64,000 nt of DNA. It comes from Streptomyces sp. RKAG293 (GTDB lineage: Bacteria > Actinomycetota > Actinomycetes > Streptomycetales > Streptomycetaceae). Made by a program: the position numbers and the translations under genes. Positions 1 through 8,463 of this stretch are shown here, piece by piece; the stretch's first letter is position 1; every line of letters begins with the position of its first letter. The stretch is taken from the NCBI RefSeq assembly GCF_023701745.1, contig NZ_JAJOZB010000001.1:310001-374000 (forward strand), read 5' to 3'. A model generated the notes under the pieces. It did not search any database and was not told the DNA's origin. It saw nothing but the letters and a program-made list of their open reading frames with translations.

Positions 1-939
1 GCGCTGTCCCGCTTCTTCGTGGCCAGGCCCGGCGACTCCGCCGCCGAGATCAACCGCGCGCTGGAACGCGGGCAGCACCTGCTGTTCACACCCGGCATCT
101 ACAACCTGTCCTCGACGATCCGCGTCACCCGCCCCGGCACGGTCGTGCTGGGCCTGGGCTACACGACCCTGCGCTCGACGCACGGCAACACGTTGATCGA
201 GGTCGCCGACGTGAGCGGAGTGACCGTCGCCGGCGTGCTCGTCGAGGCGGCCTCGGCGCACACCCCGGTGCTGCTGCGGGTCGGCGAGGGGCGCAGCCGG
301 CGCCGCCACGACGCGGACCCCACCGCGCTCTTCGACGTCTTCGCCCGGATCGGCGGCGCCATCGCCGGCGGCGCCGGCGTCAGCGTGCAGATCGACAGCA
401 ACGACGTCTTCTGCGACCACCTGTGGCTGTGGCGCGCCGACCACGGCCTGGACGACACGGTCGGCTGGGCGGTCAACCCCGCCGACACCGGCATCCTGGT
501 CAACGGCGACCACGTCACCACGTACGGGCTGTTCGTGGAGCACTACCAGAAGTACGAAGTGCTGTGGAACGGCGACCACGGCCGCACGTACTTCTACCAG
601 AACGAGCACCCGTACGACGTGCCCACGCAGAGCGCCTGGGTGCACGGCTCCACCAAGGGCTACGCCGCCTACAAGGTCGCCGACCGGGTCAGGGAGCACC
701 ACGCCTGGGGTCTGGGCAGCTACTGCTTCTTCAACCTCAACGCGGACATCTACACCGACCGCGCCTATGAGGTCCCCGACACGCCCGGCGTCGTCTTCAC
801 CGACCTGATGACCGTCTGCCTCAACGGCGCGGGCGGCGGCGGCATCGTGCACTGCATCAACGATGCCGGCGACCCCGTCCAGAACGGCTTCGGGACATAC
901 AACATGAAGGCGTACAGCAACGGCGAGAGCGTCGTCTGA
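1..939 (+). CDS. Right-handed beta-helix protein, C-terminal part (5' end outside window)
   Basis: The reading frame is open from base 1, so the gene begins upstream of the window and 312 residues are visible; the GTG at 19 is internal. The text repeatedly gives short beta-helix rungs (for example TRPGTVVLGLGYTTL, VEVADVSGVTVAGVLVE-like strands) and ends with conserved blocks FVEHYQKYEVLWNGDHGRT, KGYAAYKV and WGLGSYCFFN. These are typical of a Streptomyces family of secreted or cell-surface proteins often labelled 'coagulation factor 5/8 type' or 'adenylyl cyclase' without biochemical support. The fold suggests polysaccharide binding or lysis, but no catalytic residue can be named. It is unrelated to the biosynthetic cluster. 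Confidence 0.75.
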   Translation, partial: ALSRFFVARPGDSAAEINRALERGQHLLFTPGIYNLSSTIRVTRPGTVVLGLGYTTLRSTHGNTLIEVADVSGVTVAGVLVEAASAHTPVLLRVGEGRSRRRHDADPTALFDVFARIGGAIAGGAGVSVQIDSNDVFCDHLWLWRADHGLDDTVGWAVNPADTGILVNGDHVTTYGLFVEHYQKYEVLWNGDHGRTYFYQNEHPYDVPTQSAWVHGSTKGYAAYKVADRVREHHAWGLGSYCFFNLNADIYTDRAYEVPDTPGVVFTDLMTVCLNGAGGGGIVHCINDAGDPVQNGFGTYNMKAYSNGESVV

Positions 940-1585
940 CGCCCTGCATCGCGCCAACGCACGCCGCGGGTGGGCCCCTCGAACGGGCCCGCCCGCGCCG
1001 GCGGCCGTAGGGCAGTTCGGGGCCGACGTAGGTCAATTGCTCGCCCATGCGGATCGCGTCGCAGGGCACTGGTCCGGCCGATCGCCAACGGCGGCCACCA
1101 CCGCACCATCAGCCACAGCCACTCCGTCTGCCGGCCTCAACGGCCACGACGATTTCGTCGGGCTGCACGCACAGCCAGCGTGAACAGTCCGCTCGCGCTG
1201 AGGCTCGGCCCACTCCGGTACCGGTACGGCCCCGTCGCGTGCCCGCCGACACTTCGCCCTCGGACAGATATACCCCGCCAGGGCAAGACCCGCCTGAACC
1301 ACGATCAGAACTGGCTGCGTGGGTGAGGGCTCAACGGGCTGCGGCTGCTGCGCGACGCCTCCTGGAACCGCGGCGCACAGGACCTGCGGTGAGCCGCCGC
1401 ACCAAGAAGGCCGCCCCCACGCCGTTGGGCTTCGAGGTCAGCAATTCGTTTCCTGGCAAAGCGAGGTTGGAACCCGGCTCCTTCGAGTCGCTCCTGCAGG
1501 GTGCGGTGCGATGGGTGCCGGACCGCCAGGGGCGTCGCGCGCGGTGGGTACACTCGGCCCGGCGCGTCAGCAAGGTGATCGGCGT
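940..1585. other. Intergenic stretch, no gene seen
   Basis: About 650 bases without a convincing coding frame. Open frames exist on both strands, as expected at this GC content, but their translations are Arg/Pro/Ala-rich with no recognisable motif. Neither a clear terminator hairpin nor a promoter was found. Confidence 0.4.
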
Positions 1586-2035
1586 GTGGACACATGGTGC
1601 GTCGGGCAGGTCGCCGGGTACACAGGTGAGGGAGTCTTCGCCCTCACCGGGCCCAGCCCCTATCTGCGGATCTGCCTGCTCCTTACGGTCTGGACGGTAC
1701 TGCCGGCCCTGGTCCTGCACCGGTGGAAGTTTCACTTCCTGGCTGTGAGCCGCGACGCTGTGATCGTGGTCGCCATCTCGAAGGTCACCCTCGCGCCCAA
1801 GAAGATCGTCTCGATCACTCCCCTGGAGCAGATGCGCATCGACGACGTCCGCGGCGGCTGGATGTGGACCCGGCTGCGGTTCACCGATGCCACAGGCGCC
1901 ACCCACCGGTACAACGTCAGCCGGCACTTCCACACGGACTTGGATGATCTCCTCGCCGCCCTGGGCGCCCCGCCCAGACCACACGCGTTGGAACCCACCC
2001 AATCCCGGAGCCACCACGGCAGGCATGGGAGATAG
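1586..2035 (+). CDS. Small hypothetical protein with one or two membrane segments
   Basis: About 149 residues if the GTG at 1586 is used; an ATG at 1511 in the same frame is the alternative. The centre has a hydrophobic stretch (YLRICLLLTVWTVLPALVL) followed by a basic residue and a second hydrophobic strand (DAVIVVAISKVTLAPKK). The C-terminal half (RIDDVRGGWMWTRLRFTD, then HFHTDLDDLLAALG) looks like the curved sheet plus helix of a small PH-like domain. That pattern is common in short actinobacterial membrane-anchored proteins. Function is unknown. The sequence composition is protein-like, unlike the surrounding frames, which is the main reason for calling it. Confidence 0.4.
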   Translation: MDTWCVGQVAGYTGEGVFALTGPSPYLRICLLLTVWTVLPALVLHRWKFHFLAVSRDAVIVVAISKVTLAPKKIVSITPLEQMRIDDVRGGWMWTRLRFTDATGATHRYNVSRHFHTDLDDLLAALGAPPRPHALEPTQSRSHHGRHGR

Positions 2036-2311
2036 GGCCGACCCGCAACCCCGGTACTCGGCGATCCATCCCACCGAGAAGCAGACGATCGATCATCACG
2101 TGGCCGACCGTCGAGCGGCCCGTACGCGGCTGAGCACAGGGGAGCACGACGAGGGCTCCCGGCGAGCACCGGGCGCCCACGCGGACGGGATGGCAATCCC
2201 TGCCGATCACTACGTTCCGGGTCGTCACCCCCACGGCGGGCGCTGTCAACTATCTCTGGTTCATGGTGCCCGGTTCACGCCATCGGTCTCCGTTCGGGCG
2301 AGTGCCGCAGG

Positions 2312-3031
2312 TCAGCCGACTGGATGGGAGGACAGCAGTCCATCGAGCGAGTTGCGGGATCGGTAGCCGGGGACGGCCGGGCCCCGGGGATCGTCGTCGC
2401 GCCGGACCGCCACCGTCTGCCAGCCGGCCGTCGCGGCGGCGTCGAGTTCCTCACCGATGTCGCTGGCGAAGATGATGCGGTCGGCCGACATCCCGAGGGC
2501 GTTCTCAATGGCTCGGTAGGAGGCGGGGTCACGCTTTCCGCCCGCTGTGGTGAGGTCGAAGTAGCCGTCCAGGAGCGGCGTCAGATCGCCGAAGGCGGTG
2601 TGGGCGAACCAGTCGCGCTGCGCGGCTACGGCGCCGGATGAGTAGATGTAGCGTGCGATGCCGGACGTCTTCCAGCGCGCGAGCGCGACTGGTACATCGG
2701 GGTAGACATGGCCTGTCAGTTCGCCCGTGCGGTATCCGTCAGCCCAGATCAGAGCCTGGATCGTCTTGAGCGGAGCGGCCTTCACATCGTGGTCCGACCA
2801 CTCCTGGAGAACCGCAACGACCTGGTCGGTCGCCAGTTGGGGTGTCCCCGTCGCCTCGCGTACGGAGGCCAGTACCGCATGGCCCGCATCACTCTCCTCG
2901 TGGTCCCGCATCCAGTTGGCCAGGCGGCTGCGGGCGTAGGGGAACAGCACGCGATGCACATGGGAGAGCGAGCCGGTGGTGCCTTCGATGTCGAGGACGA
3001 CTGCTCGCGCCGCGTGTGCGGCCCCGCTCAC
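2312..3031 (-). CDS. mtnC: Acireductone synthase (enolase-phosphatase E1), MtnC
   Basis: HAD-superfamily enzyme of methionine salvage: it enolises and dephosphorylates 2,3-diketo-5-methylthiopentyl-1-phosphate to acireductone. 239 residues from a GTG at 3031, close to the usual 225-260. HAD motif I is VVLDIEGT (Asp14, Glu16), the HAD Ser/Thr region is YIYSSGAVAAQ, the Lys motif is TTAGGKRDPASY and motif III is IIFASDIGEEL. The start codon overlaps the mtnD stop as GTGA, which fixes the start and indicates translational coupling. It is the last gene of the mtnAB-mtnD-mtnC operon. Confidence 0.92.
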   Translation of the reverse strand: MSGAAHAARAVVLDIEGTTGSLSHVHRVLFPYARSRLANWMRDHEESDAGHAVLASVREATGTPQLATDQVVAVLQEWSDHDVKAAPLKTIQALIWADGYRTGELTGHVYPDVPVALARWKTSGIARYIYSSGAVAAQRDWFAHTAFGDLTPLLDGYFDLTTAGGKRDPASYRAIENALGMSADRIIFASDIGEELDAAATAGWQTVAVRRDDDPRGPAVPGYRSRNSLDGLLSSHPVG

Positions 3032-3606
3032 CGGTTGTCCGCGAGCAGGGCGTCCAGGCGGGGGAAGTGCTGGGCGATCGGCTCGCCGGTGAAGTCTCCG
3101 ACCCAGCCGTCCTCCTTCTCGAAAAAGCGGATGGCGGCGAACTCCGGGCGCGGTCCCATGTCGAACCAGTGCGGGGTGCCGGCGGGCACCGACAGCAGAT
3201 CGCCCGCCTCGCAGACCACGGCGAAGACCTGTCCGTCCAGGTGCAGGTAGAAGCAGCCTGTGCCGTGTGCGAAGAACCGCACCTCGTCCTCCGCGTGCCG
3301 GTGCTCCTCCAGGAAGGTGGAGCGGGCCTTGTCTGCCTTCTCCTGCCACTGCGGGGTGTCCTCGACATGGATGCGCGCGACGTCGACCAGCCGGAGCCCC
3401 TGCTGTGCGCACAGTTCGTCGACCTCCGCCTCATAGGCGCCCAGGAGCGCGTCGGAGTCGACATCCGAGGTGACCTGGATACGCAACGGCCAGCGCTGGA
3501 AGGCGACGCCTTGGGGCTCCAGGGCGCGGGTGATCTCGGCTTCGTCCCGGGTCCGCAGCACGACGGTTTCGGCGTCTTCTGCGGACATGACCTGAAGCAG
3601 TGTCAT
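3028..3606 (-). CDS. mtnD: Acireductone dioxygenase (ARD), MtnD
   Basis: Cupin metalloenzyme that cleaves acireductone with O2 to the 2-keto acid precursor of methionine plus formate (Fe form). 192 residues from ATG 3606. The cupin metal motif HRHAEDE supplies His102, His104 and Glu108, and the second cupin motif is GDLLSVPAGTPHWFDMG. The start lies 13 bp after the mtnAB stop and the stop overlaps mtnC, so the three genes form one unit. A longer in-frame extension to 3717 reads into the mtnAB coding region and is not real. Confidence 0.93.
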   Translation of the reverse strand: MTLLQVMSAEDAETVVLRTRDEAEITRALEPQGVAFQRWPLRIQVTSDVDSDALLGAYEAEVDELCAQQGLRLVDVARIHVEDTPQWQEKADKARSTFLEEHRHAEDEVRFFAHGTGCFYLHLDGQVFAVVCEAGDLLSVPAGTPHWFDMGPRPEFAAIRFFEKEDGWVGDFTGEPIAQHFPRLDALLADNR

Positions 3607-3619
3607 GGTGTGGGTCCTT

Positions 3620-5338
3620 TCACAGAGCGGGGATCGGGTGGGCTCCGGCCAGCAGGCGCAGTTGGAACATCGCTTCGAAGCACTCCAGCCGGTTCTTGGC
3701 CTGGGCGAGGTCCTCACCCCAGACCGTGATGCCGTGGTCCACGATCAACAGACCACAGACAGCGCTGGTCTCTCGTCGCAGATGTGCCGCCACTTCGTCC
3801 GCGATGCGTGGCACCTCGGGCCAGTTGGCGAAGACGGGAACCAGGACGCCGTCCGGTTCCGTGCGGCCCAGCCCTTTGATCAGTTCGTACCGTTCCAGGA
3901 GTACCGGGAGGATGCCGGCGCCGTGCCCCTGGAGCGAAGCGACGGTGGTGGCGTACGGGGAATGAACGTGAATCACCGCTCGGGCCGACGTGTGCCGGTA
4001 GACGGCGGCGTGGATAACGGTCTCGGCGGAGGGTCGCGGTGAGCCGGGCCGCGCCGCGGCCCCCGTTGTCGCCGTCACCTCGACCATGTCCGTGAACGAC
4101 AGGTCACCCTTGTCGCGCCCGCTGGGCGTGATCAGTGCGAGGTCATCCGGTCCGGGGATCCGGACGGAGAGGTTGCCGGCCGTTCCGGGCATCCAGCCGC
4201 GTTCGTACAACGCTGCTGACATGACCGCCAGTTGGTCACCGAGGTGATCACGTTCACGTCCGCCGGAGGTGGTCCGGCAGGGCCGCACGGTCCCTCGCTC
4301 CGAGACGATCGCGGTGATCAGTTCCGCCGGCGTCACGTCGAAGGCGGGGTTGTAGGCGGCGGATCCGGCTGGTGCGATGTCCACGCCGCCGAATCCGGTG
4401 ACCTCGGCCGGGTCACGCTCCTCGACGACGATGCCGGAGCCGTCCGGCAGTGTGCGATCCCAGGAGGATTCGGGGGCCACGACGAGGAAGGGGACCCCGT
4501 GCCGGGCGGCGGCGACCGCCAGCGCGTACGTACCGATCTTGTTGGCGACGTCCCCGTTGGCGGCGATGCGGTCGGCTCCGACGAGCACGCAGTCCACCAT
4601 TCCGCGGGCCATCGCGGCGGGGCCGGCGGAGTCGGTGCACAGCCGGTAGGGCACGGACGCCTCGCCGAGTTCCCACGCGGTCAGCCGGGCGCCCTGCAGC
4701 AGCGGCCGGGTCTCGCCCACCAGGACCTCCCGTACTTCTCCCCAGGCGGCGAGGTGGAGTATCGCGCCCAGTGCGGTGCCCACAGCCGACGTGGCCAGCC
4801 GGCCCGTGTTGCAGTGGGTGAGGATGCGGAGTTGGCCCTGTGGGAGGAGTTCGGTGACCAGGTGCGCGGCACGCTCGGCTGCGGCCTGGTTGGTGGCGGC
4901 GTCTTCGGCGAGCAGCTCGAGGGCACAGGCCAGCACGGCTCCCGGGCCGTTCGGCAGCTGTTCCAGTGTGCGGTCCACGGCCCACGACAGGTTCACGGCG
5001 GTGGGCCTGGCCCGGACGATCCGCCGGGCGTCGGTGCGCACCGCGTCCTCGTCCAGGAAGCCGGCGTTGCTGTGCAGCCGGGCGGACAGGGCCACACCGA
5101 GTGCGCCGATGAGGCCGATCGTGGGAGCGCCGCGCACCGCGAGTGAGGTGATCGCCTCGATGACCTCGTCGACCGAGCGGAGTGTCAGCTCACGGCGATG
5201 ATGGGGCAGCGCGCGCTGGTCGAGGGTGACGACGGCACCGTCGTTCCAGGTGATCGACGAACGCGTGTCGGGGACGGTCGGGGCGCCCATGAGGTTGCCG
5301 CTCGTGTGCTGGGCGGGAGGCGCAGGATCTGCTGGCAT
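3620..5338 (-). CDS. mtnA-mtnB: Fused methylthioribose-1-phosphate isomerase / methylthioribulose-1-phosphate dehydratase (MtnA-MtnB)
   Basis: 572-residue bifunctional protein for two consecutive steps of methionine salvage. Residues ~15-350 are MtnA: ILTHCNTG (Cys176) and VGADRIAANGD (Asp256) are the catalytic pair, 80 residues apart as in the Bacillus enzyme. Residues ~360-572 are MtnB, a class II aldolase-fold zinc dehydratase: MPGTAGNLSVR, ITPSGRDKG, VIHVHSPYAT (zinc ligands His457, His459) and VDHGITVWG (His535). Linker residues 345-360 are short and the frame is uninterrupted, so the fusion is genuine in this sequence. ATG 5338 follows GAGGAAACCCC. The two enzymes are separate proteins in most bacteria. 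Confidence 0.92.
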   Translation of the reverse strand: MPADPAPPAQHTSGNLMGAPTVPDTRSSITWNDGAVVTLDQRALPHHRRELTLRSVDEVIEAITSLAVRGAPTIGLIGALGVALSARLHSNAGFLDEDAVRTDARRIVRARPTAVNLSWAVDRTLEQLPNGPGAVLACALELLAEDAATNQAAAERAAHLVTELLPQGQLRILTHCNTGRLATSAVGTALGAILHLAAWGEVREVLVGETRPLLQGARLTAWELGEASVPYRLCTDSAGPAAMARGMVDCVLVGADRIAANGDVANKIGTYALAVAAARHGVPFLVVAPESSWDRTLPDGSGIVVEERDPAEVTGFGGVDIAPAGSAAYNPAFDVTPAELITAIVSERGTVRPCRTTSGGRERDHLGDQLAVMSAALYERGWMPGTAGNLSVRIPGPDDLALITPSGRDKGDLSFTDMVEVTATTGAAARPGSPRPSAETVIHAAVYRHTSARAVIHVHSPYATTVASLQGHGAGILPVLLERYELIKGLGRTEPDGVLVPVFANWPEVPRIADEVAAHLRRETSAVCGLLIVDHGITVWGEDLAQAKNRLECFEAMFQLRLLAGAHPIPAL

Positions 5339-5353
5339 GGGGTTTCCTCGCAG

Positions 5354-5797
5354 TCAGATGTGGTGCGGGGCCACTAGAGCGGCAACTCCCTTCGCCACGA
5401 AGGGTGTTACCGGCCCTGCGAGCAGAAAGGGACTCAGCGTCCTACCGCTGAGGCGGCCGAGGTCGGGGCCGGCGGTCCCGGCGATCACTCCGGTGGAGAC
5501 GTGGGCGGTGGACATGGGCCGACCGTAACCCGCCCCCCTGCCGACCAGGGTCGCGGCGGTGAGATTGGCCAGGAATCCTTCCTTGTGATGCGTCTTCACC
5601 ACGCCCTCGCCGAGGCGCTGGGCACGCGCATGCCGCCGATTGACGGTTCCGAGGACCCTGGCGGCGGCGACCAGGATCATGATCTGCCAGGTCTTCCTGT
5701 CCGCCGGGACAAGGGCGACCCGGCGCGCGGCGCCGGCGAGCACGGCGACGCCATGACGATTCCCGCCACCCGCCCGTTCGGCGGAGCCATTGGTCGA
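5354..5797 (-). pseudogene. Remnant of a PiT-family inorganic phosphate permease
   Basis: The frame reads the C-terminal third of a PiT symporter: EGFLANLTAATLVGRGAGYG, then PMSTAHVSTGVIAGTAG, then GRTLSPFLLAGPVTPFV. These match the last conserved transmembrane block of the family (GFLANLTxAALVG..PMSTTHVSTGAI). Only about 147 codons remain, against 330-420 in a complete permease. The GANDxxK-type signature of the family is missing, no start codon with a ribosome site is seen, and a stop precedes the fragment at 5798. The fragment ends 15 bp before mtnAB, so the mtn promoter must lie within or beyond it. Probably a decayed gene rather than a functional one. Confidence 0.65.
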
Positions 5798-6164
5798 TCA
5801 TGGCCAGAAAGCACTGAGCGGATATCCATACGTATGAGATATTTCCGGTATAACACCCATTCCTGCGCGTCGATTTCAGGTATTTAGCGAACGATCGCGT
5901 CAGTCCACCTCAAACTTTTGGCTTCAGTGACAGAACGGTGTAGATTCGATAACAGATTCAAGCGAAGCATGCGCACCACCGGTCCACCTAGCGGTCACCA
6001 ACCAATTACGCACCACCGGTCCAGCTCGAGGCCACAGCGCACCAGGGTCACAAACCAATGGCAAAATTTCCGGTTGAGTACCCGCGTACGGGCAAAGATA
6101 GGCAGTGGACAGCCCGGACGTGATTCCCTCGTCCGGGGCGTGGACACGGCATTAGTGGAGCAGA
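5798..6164 (+). promoter_or_regulatory. Upstream region of the Crp/Fnr-type regulator gene
   Basis: A 367-bp non-coding stretch, clearly more AT-rich than its surroundings (especially 5815-5960), as expected for a regulated promoter region. It contains two sets of direct repeats (listed separately). No copy of the TGCTCA-N4-TGAGCA palindrome found elsewhere in the cluster was seen here, so there is no sign of autoregulation through that site. The exact promoter could not be placed. Confidence 0.5.
5972..6059. repeat. Interleaved direct repeats upstream of the regulator gene
   Basis: CGCACCACCGGTCCA occurs twice, at 5972-5986 and 6009-6023. A second pair is interleaved: GGTCACCAACCAAT at 5993-6006 and GGTCACAAACCAAT at 6046-6059 (13 of 14 bases equal). 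They sit 105-195 bp before the start codon of the regulator gene and could be binding sites for a higher-level regulator. That role is inference only. Confidence 0.5.
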
Positions 6165-6854
6165 ATGGAACCCTTCTGTAAGGCTGAAAAAATCTTTGCG
6201 CACAAGTTACAGGAAGCCGCTGATGACGGCATCTGTGCAAGCGCCGCCCGAATCCATATCTCCCGCCACGAACATGTGTACAACTGCGGCCAATCGGACG
6301 GCAACGTCTATCTCATCGAGAGCGGTCAGGTGAAAACCCTGACATACACCCGCAACGGGAAACAGTGCATTCTCTCCATCCACGGCCCCGACAACGTCTT
6401 CGGCGAGTCGAGCGTCCTCCTTTCGGCCCGTACCGAAACAGCGCAGACCATGCAGGCCACGACGCTGATTCGCATACCGGTCGCACGGATCATGAACGCT
6501 CCCGACCCGTCGCTCCGTAACGCTCTGGTCAATCACATGGCGGCCCGGCTGCTGCAGCAGCAGGAGGCGATCGCCAACCTGGTGACCATGGACAGCGAAC
6601 ATCGGCTCGCCGCCCTGCTCGTCACGCTGGGCAACAAATTCGGAAAACAACGGGACACCACGATACTGGTCCGGGAACGTTTCACCCAGGAGGAGCTGGC
6701 CGAGATGGTCGGCACCACCCGCTCACGTATCGGCTACTTCTTGAAGAGATTCACCCTCGCAGGCGCATTGCACCGCACCGAGGAGTCATACCTCTGCATT
6801 CACGTGCCAGAACTAACCGATTATCTGGACAGTGCCAAACTCGTGGAGAGATAG
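6165..6854 (+). CDS. Crp/Fnr-family transcriptional regulator with a TTA codon (probable cluster activator)
   Basis: 229 residues. Residues ~20-135 form the cyclic-nucleotide-binding-type beta-roll (GNVYLIESGQVKTL, NVFGESSVLLSART), residues ~135-165 the dimer helix, and residues 172-195 the winged helix-turn-helix FTQEELAEMVGTT + RSRIGYFLKRF. The cAMP signature is only partly conserved, so the ligand is unknown. Codon 15 (6207-6209) is TTA, read in Streptomyces only when the bldA tRNA is present, which ties expression to development. The leinamycin cluster encodes a Crp/Fnr-type regulator (LnmO) in a comparable role. Six palindromes with Crp/Fnr class II promoter geometry elsewhere in this cluster are its likely targets. 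Confidence 0.9.
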   Translation: MEPFCKAEKIFAHKLQEAADDGICASAARIHISRHEHVYNCGQSDGNVYLIESGQVKTLTYTRNGKQCILSIHGPDNVFGESSVLLSARTETAQTMQATTLIRIPVARIMNAPDPSLRNALVNHMAARLLQQQEAIANLVTMDSEHRLAALLVTLGNKFGKQRDTTILVRERFTQEELAEMVGTTRSRIGYFLKRFTLAGALHRTEESYLCIHVPELTDYLDSAKLVER

Positions 6855-7066
6855 ACGGAGAACAGGGCGGCCACCGTCACCAGGCAATTGCGGACAGTGG
6901 CCGTTCTGCATTTCACAGGCATACGCGCGCTGTTGGCGGATCCTCCAGCCAATGATCGACCTCACGGTCGTCAAGTCCTGTCAATCTGCCGTGCGCAAGT
7001 GGGGACTGCATGAACTCGACGGGCTCGAGCAACTCCTCACCACGGATGCGTCAACCCCATACGCCA

Positions 7067-8406
7067 TCATTTCCAGTCACCGGCGGCAGCCTGAAAACCC
7101 GTCACCTCAGCTGAGCCGCTGCCAGGTGAGAACACGCCACTTCCACCCCAGGGGCCGATCTGCGGGACAGCGGAGCGGCGCCCTCCGGAGAGCCGGGCTC
7201 CCCCGCTGCCGGTTCCGGCCTCCCGCACCGCCTTCTCCATCCGCCTGACCATCTCCTCCAGCAACTGGCGCGACGTGCCGAAGTTGAGCCGGACGAATCC
7301 CTCCCGCCCGTACTCCCGGCCGTCACTCACCGCCACCTTCGCCCGGGTCAGGAAGAACTTGGCCAGGTCGTCGCAGCCGAGCCGGTCGCCAAGACCGCGG
7401 CAGTCGAGCCAGGCCAGATAGCTGGCCTCCGGAGGGACGTGCCCGATGTCGCCGCCGAAACACTCCAGCAGCTCGCTGAGCATCCGCTGGTTCCCGTCCA
7501 GGTAGTGCACGGCAGTCTCCAGCCACGGCCCGCCGTGGGTGAAGGCCGCGATGCTCGCCGCCACGCCGAGGATCCCCACCCCGTCCCGGTCCCTCGGCCG
7601 CATCCCCATGAACCGCTCGAAGTCGGCAGCCGAACCGGGCACTGCCATGGCGCACTTCAGCCCGGACACGTTCCAGCCCTTGCTTGCCGACGCGGCGGTC
7701 ACCAGCGGTATCCGGAGCGACTCGGGAAGCGAACCGATCGGCACATGACGACGCCCTGGGTGGACCAGGGGCCCGTGCACCTCGTCCGCGATCACCGCGA
7801 CGCCGTGGTCGGCGGCGAGCCGTACCACTTCCCGCAGTTCCACCACGGTGAAGACCCGGCCGGTGGGGTTGTGCGGATTGCACAGGAAGTAGGCGGACGC
7901 CCCCTCGCGGAACGCCCTCGCCAGGCCCTCCAGGTCCAGCCGCCACACGCCCCCCGCAGCCGCATGGGGTTGAGCACCAGCTCGCGGCCGGCCGCCGGGA
8001 TCGCGTCGAAGTACGGAGGGTATGCCGGGACGTCCACCACGACCGCGTCACCGCGCTCGGTGAACCGCTCCAGCGCCACCTCCATCACCCGCATCGTGTC
8101 CGGGAAGACCACGACCCGCTCCGGCACGATCCGCCACCCGAACCTCGCCCGCGCCCACCGCGCGAACGCGCGCTGCACCGGCGCATCGGTCGTGTAGGTG
8201 TAGGCGTAGCCGAGGTCCCCGCCACGTTCCAGCATGGCGCGGACGGCGTCGAGAACGGGCTCGGCCACCGGCAGGTCCATCTCCGCGATGTACGCGGGCA
8301 GTACGTCGAAGGGGTAGCGATTCCACTTCTCGCTCTGCCTCTCCGACAGCGCGGGCACCTCCAGCGCGTCGAACTGATTCAGCAGCACACTCTGGACCTG
8401 CGACAA
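7067..8406 (-). CDS. PatB/MalY-type PLP-dependent C-S beta-lyase / aminotransferase, frame interrupted
   Basis: Fold-type I PLP enzyme resembling cystathionine beta-lyase PatB/MalY. The N-terminal part (TTG start 8406 to ~7956) has YIAEMDLPVAEPV and FPDTMRVMEVAL; the C-terminal part (from ~7949) has FLCNPHNPTGRVF, VAVIADEVHGPLV and the PLP-lysine motif SASKGWNVSG. The two parts lie in different frames and meet at a run of six C at 7950-7955. Adding one base joins them into a 446-residue protein; the total length (1340 bp) becomes divisible by three only then. The C-terminal ~55 residues after the usual end are unconserved. It follows the P450 by 57 bp. C-S cleavage would suit a sulfur-bearing product, but the substrate is unknown. 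Confidence 0.8.
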
Positions 8407-8463
8407 CGAAACCCCCTGCGGCCGATGCGACGGAATGGACGGGCCGGCGGCGGCTGCCCTGCG

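Noticed and set aside
5339-5353. SAM- or methionine-related riboswitch before the mtn operon
   Set aside because: Only 15 bases separate mtnAB from the permease remnant, and no aptamer-like conserved pairing was recognised there or in the remnant.
5805-5820. A further copy of the cluster operator upstream of the regulator gene
   Set aside because: A CTGAGCG half-site is present but the other arm (CAGAAA) does not match, so it was not counted among the six sites.
6855-7066. Hairpin between the regulator and lyase genes (around 6868-6907) as a shared terminator
   Set aside because: Arms around AGAAC..GGCCAC and GTGGCCGTTCT match only with a large bulge and mismatches. Too weak to annotate.
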